Shown here one piece after another: positions 10,009 through 19,324 of a DNA stretch of 64,000 bases (the first letter of the stretch is position 1; each line of letters begins with the position of its first letter). The notes under the pieces were generated by a model. The model did not search any database and had not been told where the DNA came from. It saw only the letters and a list, made by a program, of their open reading frames with translations. Both the position numbers and the translations under genes were made by a program. The DNA lies in contig NZ_PIPK01000015.1 in the NCBI RefSeq assembly GCF_003987335.1, positions 1-64,000 of the forward strand, in the 5' to 3' direction. The DNA comes from Aliidiomarina maris. GTDB lineage: Bacteria; Pseudomonadota; Gammaproteobacteria; Enterobacterales; Alteromonadaceae.

Positions 10009-10791
10009 TTAGCAACTGCCACCGAGTATGAAGCACATGCCCGTAATTGCGCGCTGCCACTGATTTTCAAAGTGAGTAATAAAGTTACCTATGGTCAGCC
10101 ATAGAATCAATAAGCCAGAAATCATGGTAATCGGAAAGCCAACGGTAAAGATGTTTAATTGCGGCGATGCCCGAGTCATCACGCCAAATGATAAATTAAT
10201 TAGCAAGATAGATATCATCGCTGACAAAGCAAAGCCAAGGGCCGCATTAAACATCCATACCGCCCAGTTCGCAATATAGAAATAGGCATCCGGGTCAAGG
10301 CCACTTTGACCAACTGGCACCGCCTCAAAACTCGCGGCGACCATGCGAATCATCAGCAAATGCCCGTCCAGCGCTAAAAAAACCAATGAGGCGAGCATCA
10401 AATAAAACTGTGATAACACCGGCACTTGCTGGCCGCTGCTAGGGTCAACCATGGCCGCGAAGCCCAAGCCGACCTGCATACCCAGTACCTGACCGGCAAG
10501 GGCAAAGGTGTTAATCGCAAGCAGTGACATAAACCCCAGTGCGACACCGATAATAATCTGGTGCACAGTCACCAGCATGCCCGCGGGCGATACCGTATCA
10601 AAGGTTACTTGAATGGGGGGAATTGCAGGTGCCACTACCATGCTAATAGCAATGGCGAAAAAGATTTTGATTCGCGAGGGGATGCCACGGCCACTAAACA
10701 CCGCCATGGTCAATAACATGCTGCTAATGCGCACGAAGGGCCAGTAATGCTGAGCCAGCCACTCTAAAATGATACTTTCGTAAACATCCAT
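10009..10791 (-). CDS. fliR: Flagellar biosynthetic protein FliR
   Basis: A 260-residue integral membrane protein, part of the FliP5-FliQ4-FliR1 export gate core. At least six hydrophobic segments are visible across the whole length, with the typical start of an aromatic N-terminus followed by FVRISSML. The start codon overlaps the fliQ stop by one base (ATGA), a sign of translational coupling. The C-terminus ends in a short GGSC tail that is slightly unusual but not clearly abnormal. Confidence 0.96.
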   Translation of the reverse strand: MDVYESIILEWLAQHYWPFVRISSMLLTMAVFSGRGIPSRIKIFFAIAISMVVAPAIPPIQVTFDTVSPAGMLVTVHQIIIGVALGFMSLLAINTFALAGQVLGMQVGLGFAAMVDPSSGQQVPVLSQFYLMLASLVFLALDGHLLMIRMVAASFEAVPVGQSGLDPDAYFYIANWAVWMFNAALGFALSAMISILLINLSFGVMTRASPQLNIFTVGFPITMISGLLILWLTIGNFITHFENQWQRAITGMCFILGGSC

Positions 10792-11060
10792 CAGCCGACG
10801 ACTTCAGGAATTCTCATGTACATGCCAATGGTAAAATCCATGAGCATGCGCACTAGCCAATGCCCGCCAATGCCGATAGCCGCTAAGGTAACTAACAAGC
10901 GTGGCAAGAAGCTCAAGGTTTGCTCGTTAATCGAAGTCGCGGCCTGAAATACAGCTACCGCAAGGCCCACAAGTAGGCCGGGAATAATAATCGCGCTCAC
11001 TAACACAACGATTAAAAACAAGGCATCACGAAATACATCTAAAAAAACTTCAGGTGACAT
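10791..11060 (-). CDS. fliQ: Flagellar biosynthetic protein FliQ
   Basis: An 89-residue protein with two membrane helices, a subunit of the export gate core. The start chosen is the ATG at 11060 (MSPEVFLDVF), because an AAGGAG ribosome site lies five bases upstream and FliQ is almost always 89 residues. The reading frame is open 33 bases further upstream, but that would overlap fliP. It sits between fliP (10 bases upstream) and fliR (1-base overlap). Confidence 0.96.
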   Translation of the reverse strand: MSPEVFLDVFRDALFLIVVLVSAIIIPGLLVGLAVAVFQAATSINEQTLSFLPRLLVTLAAIGIGGHWLVRMLMDFTIGMYMRIPEVVG

Positions 11061-11070
11061 CGCTGACTCC

Positions 11071-11832
11071 TTAAATACCGAAGCTGCCCGCAAGGGTTCG
11101 CATCACCATGCTCCAGCCATCGACAAGCACAAACAGCATCAGCTTAAACGGCAACGAAACGATCATGGGCGACAACATCATCATACCCATCGCCATAAGT
11201 ACGCTGGCAACCACAAGGTCGATAATCAAAAACGGAATAAATAACATGAAGCCGATTTGAAAGGCGGTCTTTAGCTCACTGGTTACAAACGCAGGGATTA
11301 AAATGGTCATCGGGACGTCTTCAGGCCCCTCAATATCTTCATAACCGGCAATGTCGATAAAGGTTTCAAGGTCGCTAATCCGTGTTTGCGACAACATAAA
11401 GGCTTTGATTGGATCGCGAGCACGTTCGACAGCCTCAAGGGGCGCTATTTCTTCGGCTAAATAGGGTTGCAACGCTTCTTCGTTAATCGTTGACAGCACC
11501 GGCGTCATGACGAAGAAGGTTAGAAACAAAGTAATACCAATTAGAATCTGATTCGACGGCGAGCTTTGTAAACCAATGGCTTGGCGTAATATCGCCAATA
11601 CCACGATGATACGCGTAAATGATGTCATCATAATCACTGCAGCTGGAATAAAGCTGAGCGCGGTCATGATGACCAAAATTTGCAACGTTACTGAGTATTC
11701 CTGGCTACCATCTTCATTGGTAGTGACAGTGATTGCGCTTAGCGTGTCCTGTGCCACAGCCTCATTGGCCAGCCCGAGCCCGAACATGAACAGTGTGGCA
11801 ATCAGCCCTACAATAACGGAATGTTTAAGCAT
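11071..11832 (-). CDS. fliP: Flagellar biosynthetic protein FliP
   Basis: A 253-residue export gate subunit. It has a cleavable-type signal sequence (about 1-27), a periplasmic segment, then membrane helices at roughly 45-70, 85-105, 185-215 and 220-250. Family signatures are present: [19 protein letters not shown] near 70-90 and the C-terminal [14 protein letters not shown]. It follows fliO by 47 bases and precedes fliQ in the usual fliOPQR order. Confidence 0.97.
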   Translation of the reverse strand: MLKHSVIVGLIATLFMFGLGLANEAVAQDTLSAITVTTNEDGSQEYSVTLQILVIMTALSFIPAAVIMMTSFTRIIVVLAILRQAIGLQSSPSNQILIGITLFLTFFVMTPVLSTINEEALQPYLAEEIAPLEAVERARDPIKAFMLSQTRISDLETFIDIAGYEDIEGPEDVPMTILIPAFVTSELKTAFQIGFMLFIPFLIIDLVVASVLMAMGMMMLSPMIVSLPFKLMLFVLVDGWSMVMRTLAGSFGI

Positions 11833-11879
11833 TATTATTATGTCCCGCAGCTAGAAAATAACACCGTTGACGCCACCTA

Positions 11880-12218
11880 TCAGTCGCGACGAACAGCTTG
11901 CAGCACTTGCTGCGCAAATGTTGACGATTGGTTTTGATGCTTATCTGGTACTTTAAAGTCGTCTGGAAGTGTGTGCAACACAGAAATAGTATGGGCGGTA
12001 ACACCCAGTAGAAGCTTTTGCTCACCGACAGCAACGATGACCAAGCGTTCCTTTTGCCCTACGGCAGTGCTATGTAAAACCTGCACGGGCCCTTGGTGAC
12101 CGGGTAAGCGCATATTGAGGCGTTTCACCAATGCGGCCAGGCCAATAATAAAGGCTAGCACCACCAGCAGCATAAACAAGGTGGCGCCCGCGTCTGCCCA
12201 GGTCAAGGTTTGATTCAT
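11880..12218 (-). CDS. fliO: Flagellar biosynthetic protein FliO
   Basis: A small membrane protein, about 112 residues from the ATG at 12218. It stabilises FliP during gate assembly. It has one N-terminal transmembrane helix (about 10-32), then a FliO-type cytoplasmic domain (LPGHQGPVQVLHS, VGQKERLVIVAVGEQKLLLGV). The frame is open to a TTG at 12287, which would add 23 residues. That TTG has an AGGGG only three bases away, so I prefer the ATG, although the ATG has no strong ribosome site. Identity is supported by position between fliN and fliP. Confidence 0.88.
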   Translation of the reverse strand: MNQTLTWADAGATLFMLLVVLAFIIGLAALVKRLNMRLPGHQGPVQVLHSTAVGQKERLVIVAVGEQKLLLGVTAHTISVLHTLPDDFKVPDKHQNQSSTFAQQVLQAVRRD

Positions 12219-12298
12219 AGCGAGGCTTTGGTTTAGAACATGATAGATGCAGTATAAGGTGTGGCGCGGCGTAATTACCAGCGCCAAATTCCCCTGAC

Positions 12299-12712
12299 TT
12301 AGCGCAGTTTACGAATTCGCTCTAGCTGGCTAATCACATCTGTTAAGCGGATACCGAACTTATCGTTCACCACAACCACTTCACCATGGGCGATCAGTGT
12401 GCCGTTGACCAACACATCCAGCGGCTCGCCAGCAACGCGCTCAAGCTCGACCACTGACCCTTGATTCAATTGCAGTAAGTTACGAATGCTAATTTGGCTG
12501 CGCCCCACTTCCATCGAAATGGTCACGGGTATATCTAAAATGGCATCCAGCTTACGACGCTCCTCGGGATTTTTATCCGAATCGTCACTAAGCTCTTCTA
12601 AGTCAGCTGTTTTCACACCACTGGTGTCTTGCTCACTTTTTTCCTGTTCTGCCATCGCAGCTTCCCAGTCATCCATTTCGTCGTGCTTATCGTTGTCTTG
12701 TTCGTTACTCAT
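12299..12712 (-). CDS. fliN: Flagellar motor switch protein FliN
   Basis: A 137-residue C-ring protein. The C-terminal SpoA domain (about 60-135) contains IPVTISMEVGRSQISIRNLL, then LDVLVNGTLIAHGEVVVVNDKFGIRLTDV, the canonical FliN surface. The N-terminal 50 residues are strongly acidic and probably disordered. It follows fliM by 11 bases and works with FliM and FliG in torque switching and export-ATPase docking. Confidence 0.97.
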   Translation of the reverse strand: MSNEQDNDKHDEMDDWEAAMAEQEKSEQDTSGVKTADLEELSDDSDKNPEERRKLDAILDIPVTISMEVGRSQISIRNLLQLNQGSVVELERVAGEPLDVLVNGTLIAHGEVVVVNDKFGIRLTDVISQLERIRKLR

Positions 12713-12723
12713 AAACGCCTCGA

Positions 12724-13794
12724 TTAAACGTCAAAATCTTCTTCCAGCTGCTGCAGTTCGGCGTCACCACCGATACGACGCCCGCCGCGGGTAAGCATGT
12801 GTATGTCGGATTTCACGGTCTCTGGCCGCGGAATCTTCGCAGAAATCTTCAAAGCCACGTTGTCGCGTGAGCGTCCCATCTTGGCTCTAAAGGTCGGTAA
12901 TTCTTCAATGTAAACCGTCAGGTCTTCAGGCATTTCAATCGGAATAATATCCCCAGATTCTAAATCCATGACTTCGCGTAAGGTCAATTCAGTGTCCAGC
13001 AACTTAGCCCGTAGCTCGACTGGCACATCCATAATTTCGTCACGTAACGCCTTACCCCAACGCAAATCGGTATCTTCTTTGTCGCTTTGAACACCGGCAT
13101 CCAGAAGTTCACGAATTGGCTCGAGCATGGAATACGGCAATGCGATATGAAAATCGCCGCCACCGCCGTCCAATTCAATATGGAACGAGCTAATCACGAT
13201 GACTTCGGTAGGGCTCACAATGTTGGCCATCGCTGGGTTCACTTCAGAGTCCAAATACTCAAAGCCAACGTCCATAACCGGTGCCCAAGCTTCTTTATAG
13301 TCTTCGAAAATCAGCTTTAACAGCATTTGGATAATGCGTCGCTCGGTGGGGGTAAACTCCCGGCCTTCAATCTTGGCATGGTAGCGACCATCGCCGCCGA
13401 AGAAGTTATCCACCAAAATAAACACCAAGCGCGCTTCCATGGTAATCAGCGCAGTGCCTTTCAATGGGCGGAAACGCACCATGTTCAAGCTCGTGGGTAC
13501 AAATAGTGTATGCACGTACTCACCAAACTTAATCATTTGTACGCCATTGATGGACACTTCGGCGCTACGTCGCATCATATTAAACAAGCTAATGCGCATA
13601 TGGCGTGCAAAGCGTTCATTCACGATTTCAAGCGTCGGCATACGCCCACGCACAATGCGATCTTGCGACGAAAAGTCGTAGTCCATCGCATCGGCTAACT
13701 TGCCAGACGCGTCACCACTGTCCTCTTCGACATCGTCGACACCGTGCAGTAACGCATCTATTTCGTCTTGTGAAAGTAAATCGCTAACCGCCAT
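12724..13794 (-). CDS. fliM: Flagellar motor switch protein FliM
   Basis: A 356-residue C-ring protein that binds phospho-CheY through its N-terminus and connects FliG to FliN. The CheY-binding peptide LLSQDEIDALLHG is at about 6-18. A CheC-like middle domain follows (about 45-235), including the GGxGRY element, and then a C-terminal SpoA domain (about 255-330). It is the first gene behind a sigma54 promoter at 13900-13915, with a 105-base leader containing a small perfect hairpin. Confidence 0.97.
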   Translation of the reverse strand: MAVSDLLSQDEIDALLHGVDDVEEDSGDASGKLADAMDYDFSSQDRIVRGRMPTLEIVNERFARHMRISLFNMMRRSAEVSINGVQMIKFGEYVHTLFVPTSLNMVRFRPLKGTALITMEARLVFILVDNFFGGDGRYHAKIEGREFTPTERRIIQMLLKLIFEDYKEAWAPVMDVGFEYLDSEVNPAMANIVSPTEVIVISSFHIELDGGGGDFHIALPYSMLEPIRELLDAGVQSDKEDTDLRWGKALRDEIMDVPVELRAKLLDTELTLREVMDLESGDIIPIEMPEDLTVYIEELPTFRAKMGRSRDNVALKISAKIPRPETVKSDIHMLTRGGRRIGGDAELQQLEEDFDV

Positions 13795-13822
13795 AATCCA
13801 CTCGCTATATTGTCACTTACCA

Positions 13823-13840
13823 CGAAAGCCGATGCTTTCG
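13823..13840. other. Perfect hairpin in the fliM leader
   Basis: CGAAAGC / GCTTTCG forms a 7-bp stem with a 4-base loop inside the untranslated leader, about 29 bases before the fliM start. There is no T-run, so it is not a terminator. It could be an mRNA stability or translation element. Confidence 0.5.
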
Positions 13841-13899
13841 CTCAATGTCGCCTAGTTTAACGTAACCTAAGGCTATGCTCTAACTTAGTCATTTAATAA

Positions 13900-13915
13900 A
13901 GCAATTTTCGCGCCA
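13900..13915 (-). promoter_or_regulatory. Sigma54 promoter of the fliMNOPQR-flhB unit
   Basis: On the minus strand TGGCGC-N5-TTGCT matches the -24/-12 consensus with the exact GG-N10-GC spacing. It lies in the 140-bp gap between fliL and fliM, so fliM starts its own unit, probably under FlrC or FlrA control. Confidence 0.85.
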
Positions 13916-13934
13916 TACCTAATCAATTTTTCAC

Positions 13935-14450
13935 TTACTGGAGCACAAATCCGGTAAATAGTACTTCTTCAACCACTGGGCTACCATCAGTCGCCTCGCG
14001 CATGACTTGGCGCACGGCATCAAGCGCTTGTAAACGAATTTCACGTTTACCCTCTGGGGTATTTAAACGCTCCGCCGTGGCGCGCGAAAATACATCCAGC
14101 AACGTCGCTTCCAGTAATGGAATATTTTCTTGCGCGAGCATTTCATTGCGGGGGCCACGGACTAAAAGCTGCACCCCAATTTGCGCCATCCGGTCCCTGC
14201 GCGCGCCTGGCACGTTGAAAATCATATCCCGCGGCATCGCCACGTACATCGCCTCACCGGTATTGTCTTCAGCTTGCGCGCTGCTCGCGCTACTCGAGCC
14301 TGAGCCCGAATCATCGCCGCCAGTCAAAACAAAAAACAACACGACAACCACCGCAATCAACGCAATAACACCTGCGCCAATCATAATAAAAAGCTTCTTC
14401 TTGCTACCGTCACCAGTCTCGGCTGTCACTTCTTCTGGTTCTGCTGCCAT
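13935..14450 (-). CDS. fliL: Flagellar basal body-associated protein FliL
   Basis: A 171-residue single-pass membrane protein that surrounds the stator and modulates torque. A cytoplasmic N-terminus (about 1-17) leads to a transmembrane helix (about 18-42), a Gly/Ser-rich linker and a periplasmic FliL domain (about 65-171) ending in VLFTGFVLQ, as family members do. It follows fliK by 47 bases and is the last gene of the fliK-fliL unit. Confidence 0.95.
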   Translation of the reverse strand: MAAEPEEVTAETGDGSKKKLFIMIGAGVIALIAVVVVLFFVLTGGDDSGSGSSSASSAQAEDNTGEAMYVAMPRDMIFNVPGARRDRMAQIGVQLLVRGPRNEMLAQENIPLLEATLLDVFSRATAERLNTPEGKREIRLQALDAVRQVMREATDGSPVVEEVLFTGFVLQ

Positions 14451-14497
14451 AGTTCCCCCGAACGATATGTGCTAATTGGTACATCAACCCGATTGGG

Positions 14498-16471
14498 TTA
14501 CACGAAATAATCGACTTGCCCTTCCGCAACCCGACCTGGTGCAGCTACTGAAACTAACTGCTCAGACTCATGGTCGATATCTACACTGGCTTGGCTTGAC
14601 TGCCCACGCTGCTCACCGTCCTGCCCCTGTTGGGCATTGCCGCTGCGCTGCTCACTAACGTTCGCATCCGCCAACTGAATCCCTTGCTCTGCCAGTAGCT
14701 CACGTAATCTTGGTAAGCTTTGCTCAATAGCTTCACGAGCCTGTGGCGTACTCACTTGGAAGCTGACGGACGTGGTATCTTGATTCAAACTCAAGCGAAT
14801 ATTCAAACGCCCAAGATCTGGCGGATCTAAACGCATCTCCGCCGCTTGCGTGCGGGTATTAAACATCACGGCTACCCGCTCGCGCAATCGTTCTGGGGCC
14901 TGCGGGCCTAAAATATCGATGGCTTGCTGTGCTTGTCTTGCCGCTTCATAGGCACTCGTATGTGGGGTGCTGGGTTGCGCCTGCGCTTCACGGGTTGCAG
15001 CGGCCTGCGGTGTTAACGTTTGTCCTTGCTGCACACTACTCATACGCGCATCAGCAGTGCTTGGTGGCGCGACATCAGCCACTTGACGGCGTAGTGCGTC
15101 GAGACTCAGTGTACGCTCAGAGTTACTCGATTCAGCGGCGTCAGTCCGCTCTGCACGTTGCACCGCTTGCTGCAACTGCTCTTTAAAGGCTTCAGTGGCT
15201 TGGCCAAACGCCTGCGCTACGCTGCTCGTCGCAGAGCTGTTACCCAGCGCGACATTCGCAGCTCTGGTGTGTTGTCGCTGCTCACCTTCTTGCTGCGTCA
15301 CTAACTGCTGTAAATCTTTGAGTACCTGACTCAGCCTTTGCTCTGCTTGAGTCGCATTTGGGCTCGTATTTTGCTCAACACTACGCCCATTTTGCTCAAG
15401 CTTACTTAATAATTCACTGCGCAATTGTTGCAAGTCCGGAGCGTCATCATCAGCAGCAAATAACAACTGAGCCAGGCTGAATGGCTTATCCTTAACTTCC
15501 ACATCTTGAAATTCCGAGTCTTGTTCTCGCACCGCTTGCTCAATCACTAGTAGCTGCTGCAACAAAGCTTGCTGCTCAGGGTCTAGCGCGGTTAAGTCAA
15601 GGTTCTCAGTATCAGCCTCATTCAACAACTGCGCTAATTGCAGCAAGTGCTGTAAAAGCTGCTGGGATTCTTCATCTAAGCTACTGAGGTCCAGTGTATC
15701 GGTGGTATCTAGCTGGCTATCGCCGCCTTGACTTTGCATGGCCTGCAACTCAGAGACATCAATCGACTCAAGCAGTGTCATCAGCTGGTCCAATTCCGAG
15801 TCGCGCACTTGCTGGTCAGGCTCGATAGGCAAGGCATGGTCGACTGGCTGGGTATGCCAGCTCGGCGTGTCACTCTTGTCACCGCCCTGCGCAAGTAACT
15901 GTTTGATATGTTGCCAGGTCGGCATTTCGGCTGTGTCTTGGGCTCGCGTCAGTTGGGCTACATCTTCCAGCACAGCCTGTAATCTAGGGTCTAACGTAGC
16001 TTGTTCTGAGGTTTGAGCGGAGGCGTCACGCAACAATTGGCTGACCATTGCCGCTATGCTCGAAAGAGGCATATCAACTGGCAAGTCTTTGCCGTCTGCA
16101 GCGGAGGTCGGGCTACCGTGAGCCGATGTGGCCAATGCATCTTTCAGTAGCGCCGCTAGTTCATTCAATTCAAGGCCATGGGCTTGCGCTAACGCCTCTA
16201 AATCAGAACCCGCGGGTGCTGCATCACGCAATAGCTCGACACTCGCAAGCCATTGCTCTGTGACGGAAACATCCAGCGGCTTGTCAGCATCTACCCCGGC
16301 CGACGTGTGTCGAAGCGCTGTGTTTGGGGAATTTGATTGCGCCAGCAACGCCCGAAAATCGCTCGCAAACGGAGACACCGCATCGGGTTTCAAGTTCAGG
16401 TGTTCACCTGCATTTGAACTCGTGATACTGCTAGGCCGGTCTGACACTGTTAAACCGTGGAGCAAATTCAT
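14498..16471 (-). CDS. fliK: Flagellar hook-length control protein FliK
   Basis: A 657-residue secreted ruler protein that measures hook length and triggers the FlhB specificity switch. The C-terminal Flg_hook domain (about 530-620) has the diagnostic AEMRLDPPDLGRLNIRL motif, then VSFQVSTPQAREAIEQSLPRLRELLAEQGI. The N-terminal 500 residues are low-complexity and rich in Gln, Ala, Ser and acidic residues, as expected for a poorly conserved ruler. A sigma54 promoter lies upstream at 16548-16563. The match is clear in the C-terminus and positional for the rest. Confidence 0.93.
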   Translation of the reverse strand: MNLLHGLTVSDRPSSITSSNAGEHLNLKPDAVSPFASDFRALLAQSNSPNTALRHTSAGVDADKPLDVSVTEQWLASVELLRDAAPAGSDLEALAQAHGLELNELAALLKDALATSAHGSPTSAADGKDLPVDMPLSSIAAMVSQLLRDASAQTSEQATLDPRLQAVLEDVAQLTRAQDTAEMPTWQHIKQLLAQGGDKSDTPSWHTQPVDHALPIEPDQQVRDSELDQLMTLLESIDVSELQAMQSQGGDSQLDTTDTLDLSSLDEESQQLLQHLLQLAQLLNEADTENLDLTALDPEQQALLQQLLVIEQAVREQDSEFQDVEVKDKPFSLAQLLFAADDDAPDLQQLRSELLSKLEQNGRSVEQNTSPNATQAEQRLSQVLKDLQQLVTQQEGEQRQHTRAANVALGNSSATSSVAQAFGQATEAFKEQLQQAVQRAERTDAAESSNSERTLSLDALRRQVADVAPPSTADARMSSVQQGQTLTPQAAATREAQAQPSTPHTSAYEAARQAQQAIDILGPQAPERLRERVAVMFNTRTQAAEMRLDPPDLGRLNIRLSLNQDTTSVSFQVSTPQAREAIEQSLPRLRELLAEQGIQLADANVSEQRSGNAQQGQDGEQRGQSSQASVDIDHESEQLVSVAAPGRVAEGQVDYFV

Positions 16472-16547
16472 CGGGCTTCCTCTTCATCTCACATCGACGC
16501 ATGGGTTATCAAACTACAATGGGTAGCGCCATTCTAAAGGCTAAGTA

Positions 16548-16563
16548 AGCAATTAATATGCCG
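16548..16563 (-). promoter_or_regulatory. Sigma54 promoter of fliK-fliL
   Basis: On the minus strand CGGCAT-N5-TTGCT keeps GG and GC ten bases apart. Only the first T of the consensus is changed. It lies in the 149-bp gap between fliJ and fliK. Confidence 0.75.
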
Positions 16564-16620
16564 AAAATGAAGTTTGCCGTAGAGGAAGTGAAAATGCCTA
16601 ACCGCTGAGGGCAGGTATCT

Positions 16621-17076
16621 TTACTTAGTTTGGTTCGCCCGCGCGCGACGCATAAAGCCTTGTAACGCGTATTCATCGGCGTTTCTTTGTTCTGTGCGCT
16701 GCTGCTTTAGGTTGGCTTCACGCTGCTTTTGCGCAATTAACTGCTCCACCGCTTTGCGCCGCTGCTGCTTTTCAAGCCACTGTTGTTGACGCTCTTGCAC
16801 AACTTGCTCAAGGCGCTGCAGCTTAATGCGCTGCTGCCCAATCCCCTCATCAAGCTTGCCAATGAAGGCGTGGTAGTGGCCAAAACGCATAGACTGCAAA
16901 CCGTTCTGCCCTAAATTGAGGGCATTGTTGAGGTACTCGGTACGATAAGACTCAAGCCCTTGCAGACGCTTGCGCTGATACTCGCATTGCTGGCGTGCCT
17001 GCTGCATCCGTACGGCAAACTGCTCCTCACGGCGACGCTCCATATCAAGCACTAGATGTAGCGATTTCTGTTGCAT
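16621..17076 (-). CDS. fliJ: Flagellar export chaperone FliJ
   Basis: A 151-residue, almost wholly helical coiled-coil protein, very rich in Gln, Arg and Lys. It stands where FliJ belongs, directly after fliI. FliJ sits in the centre of the FliI hexamer and links the ATPase to FlhA and to export chaperones. Sequence conservation in the family is weak. The L-rich N-terminus (about 1-30), the heptad pattern and the position are the evidence. Confidence 0.9.
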   Translation of the reverse strand: MQQKSLHLVLDMERRREEQFAVRMQQARQQCEYQRKRLQGLESYRTEYLNNALNLGQNGLQSMRFGHYHAFIGKLDEGIGQQRIKLQRLEQVVQERQQQWLEKQQRRKAVEQLIAQKQREANLKQQRTEQRNADEYALQGFMRRARANQTK

Positions 17077-17105
17077 AGCCTCCCCTCACTCTATTAAGCA
17101 GTTTA

Positions 17106-18440
17106 CTACTTAATGCGACTCGCAATTTGCCCTAACACAGTGACACAATCATCGAACGGCGACACGTCTAACATACCCTGTTGCAAGAAACGCTGCAGCA
17201 TTGGCATCATCTGAATGGCTTGATCAACCTTCGGATCAGAGCCCTTCGCATATGCACCAATGCTAATCAAATCACGGTTCTGCTGATAGCTCGAATATAG
17301 CTGCTTGAGTGTCATGGCGTGCTGCAAGTGCTCTGCGCTAATCACCTGCGGCATCACACGACTGACCGACGCCTCGACGTCAATGGCCGGGTAATGCCCC
17401 TGCTCAGCCAAACGCCGACTGAGTACCACGTGGCCATCTAAAATCGCGCGCGCGGAGTCAGCAATCGGGTCTTGTAAGTCATCACCTTCGGTTAATACCG
17501 TGTAAAATGCGGTAATCGAACCCTGTCCGTCCCCGCCATTACCGGCTCGCTCGACCAATGCTGGCAGACGCGCAAATACCGACGGTGGGTAGCCTTTAGT
17601 GGCGGGCGGTTCACCAATCGCCAGCGCAATCTCGCGCTGCGCCATGGCATAACGTGTGAGCGAATCCATCAACAGCAGAACATTTAAGCCTTGGTCGCGA
17701 AAATACTCAGCAATTTGCGCGGCGGTTTCACAACCACGTAAACGCATCAGTGGTGATTGATCGGCAGGCGCAGCGACCACGACACTGCGGCGTAAGCCCT
17801 CTTCGCCCAAAATATCTTCAATAAACTCTTTCACTTCACGGCCACGTTCGCCGATAAGCCCAACCACGATAACATCGGCAGTCGAACCGCGCGTCATCAT
17901 CCCAAGTAACACACTTTTGCCGACGCCCGAGCCTGCAAACAACCCCATGCGCTGGCCTTTACCGACAGTCAGCAGGGCGTTGATAGCGGTGACACCGACA
18001 TCAAGTGGTTCGCGCACCGGGCGGCGCGCAAGTGGGTTAAGCTTTTCACGCTGACGACTGGCGCGGCGCTGGGTTTGAATGGGACCTTTACCGTCTAATG
18101 GCTCGCCAGCTCCGTCAATCACTCGTCCAAGCAATTCAATCCCCAAGGGAATACCGCTTTGGTCGGTTAAGGGCCGAACTTTGGCACCAGGAATCACGCC
18201 GTGTGCATCGTCGGCAGGCATTAAATATAAAATGTCATCGCTAAAACCAACGACTTCAGCCACCACTTCACCGGCACTGGTTTCAACCGCGCATAATGAG
18301 CCTATGGACGCGCGGCAACCAATGGCTTCGAAGGTGAGGCCAACCACACGCGTTAAGCGCCCGCTGGTTTGCAGGCGCGCTGGGCGAATCAACTGTTGGC
18401 GCTGACTTAAGCGACGTTCAAGTTCACTCTGGGCTGGCAT
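17106..18440 (-). CDS. fliI: Flagellum-specific ATPase FliI
   Basis: The ATPase of the flagellar type III export apparatus, homologous to the F1 beta subunit. Walker A GSGVGKS lies near residue 170, the Walker B segment ([11 protein letters not shown]) near 250, and the [16 protein letters not shown] stretch between them is diagnostic. I start at the ATG at 18440 (444 residues), with an AGGA ten bases upstream and a 17-base overlap with fliH. The frame is open to an ATG at 18482 without a ribosome site. Next to fliH and fliJ, its structural partners. Confidence 0.95.
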   Translation of the reverse strand: MPAQSELERRLSQRQQLIRPARLQTSGRLTRVVGLTFEAIGCRASIGSLCAVETSAGEVVAEVVGFSDDILYLMPADDAHGVIPGAKVRPLTDQSGIPLGIELLGRVIDGAGEPLDGKGPIQTQRRASRQREKLNPLARRPVREPLDVGVTAINALLTVGKGQRMGLFAGSGVGKSVLLGMMTRGSTADVIVVGLIGERGREVKEFIEDILGEEGLRRSVVVAAPADQSPLMRLRGCETAAQIAEYFRDQGLNVLLLMDSLTRYAMAQREIALAIGEPPATKGYPPSVFARLPALVERAGNGGDGQGSITAFYTVLTEGDDLQDPIADSARAILDGHVVLSRRLAEQGHYPAIDVEASVSRVMPQVISAEHLQHAMTLKQLYSSYQQNRDLISIGAYAKGSDPKVDQAIQMMPMLQRFLQQGMLDVSPFDDCVTVLGQIASRIK

Positions 18441-19311
18441 CGGAGGGAGATCCTGCTGGGTCAGATGACGGCTGGTTCGCATCCGCGTCGGCTAATGCAT
18501 CTACGTCTGGTTCAGAACGCATGGGCTCGCCCTTGGAGCCTTGCATGCCTTGAATATAGTGGCGGAAGACATCGTTTATGCGGCTTTCTAAGGTGGCGTC
18601 CACGCGCGTAACCGGCGTGGTTACAACACAGCCACCACGCGTTAGGGTGTCGTCTTTGTGCAGTTTCCAGCCCATGTCCTGACGCTCTGTCTCCGACCAA
18701 CGCGATTCGACTAACGCAAAGTCTTCAGGGTGCAAAGCGATTTTAATCTGCTGCGCTTGGTCATTTAGTTCAGCAATCGCATGCTCGAGCACTTTATTGA
18801 TCAACTGCGGGCTGGTTTGCACTTCATGCAGACAGATAGCCTGCGCCAGGGTTGCAGTCATCATCACCAGTTGGCGCTCAACGCCTTCACTAATTTGCAA
18901 TGCCGGTTGGCGCATATGCTCAAACAGTTGCTGCCAGCGCACACTCAATTGCTCTTGTAACGCTTGGTTAGCCGCTTGAGCCTCCTGCTCGCCCGCTTCT
19001 TTGCCCGCTAGCCGTCCCTCGTCAAACCCTTGCGCATAGCCGTCTTCATAGCCTGCTTTCTTGCCTTCCTCGAGGCCTTCCGCATGCCCTTCTTGACGTG
19101 CTTCTTCGCGAATCGCTTCGAGCATTTCAGCGGTCAACGCCGGCGGCTGCTCCTCTTCAGGTTCAGGCTCTGGCTCAGGCGGCTCAAATTGCCAGCTCAT
19201 CGGCTTGTTAATCGCATTGCGCCTCATCGAGGAAATTTGATCCTCGCTGGTAATGTCAGGATATTCCCATGGCGTTGGTTGGTCGGCTTGAGGACGACGC
19301 GAATTGCTCAT
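18424..19311 (-). CDS. fliH: Flagellar assembly protein FliH
   Basis: A 295-residue regulator of the FliI ATPase that anchors it to the C-ring through FliN. It has an acidic, Pro/Glu-rich N-terminus, then a helical stretch with repeated G-x3-G motifs ([20 protein letters not shown], about 76-105), the hallmark of FliH, and a C-terminal FliI-binding domain (about 130-250). The last 40 residues are Ser/Asp/Pro-rich and overlap fliI. It lies 13 bases downstream of fliG. Confidence 0.94.
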   Translation of the reverse strand: MSNSRRPQADQPTPWEYPDITSEDQISSMRRNAINKPMSWQFEPPEPEPEPEEEQPPALTAEMLEAIREEARQEGHAEGLEEGKKAGYEDGYAQGFDEGRLAGKEAGEQEAQAANQALQEQLSVRWQQLFEHMRQPALQISEGVERQLVMMTATLAQAICLHEVQTSPQLINKVLEHAIAELNDQAQQIKIALHPEDFALVESRWSETERQDMGWKLHKDDTLTRGGCVVTTPVTRVDATLESRINDVFRHYIQGMQGSKGEPMRSEPDVDALADADANQPSSDPAGSPSDASPE

Positions 19312-19324
19312 ACTAAAACCTCAA

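Noticed and set aside
14002-14475. 157-residue ORF antisense to fliL
   Set aside because: Overlaps a well-supported flagellar gene; composition is typical of a shadow frame.
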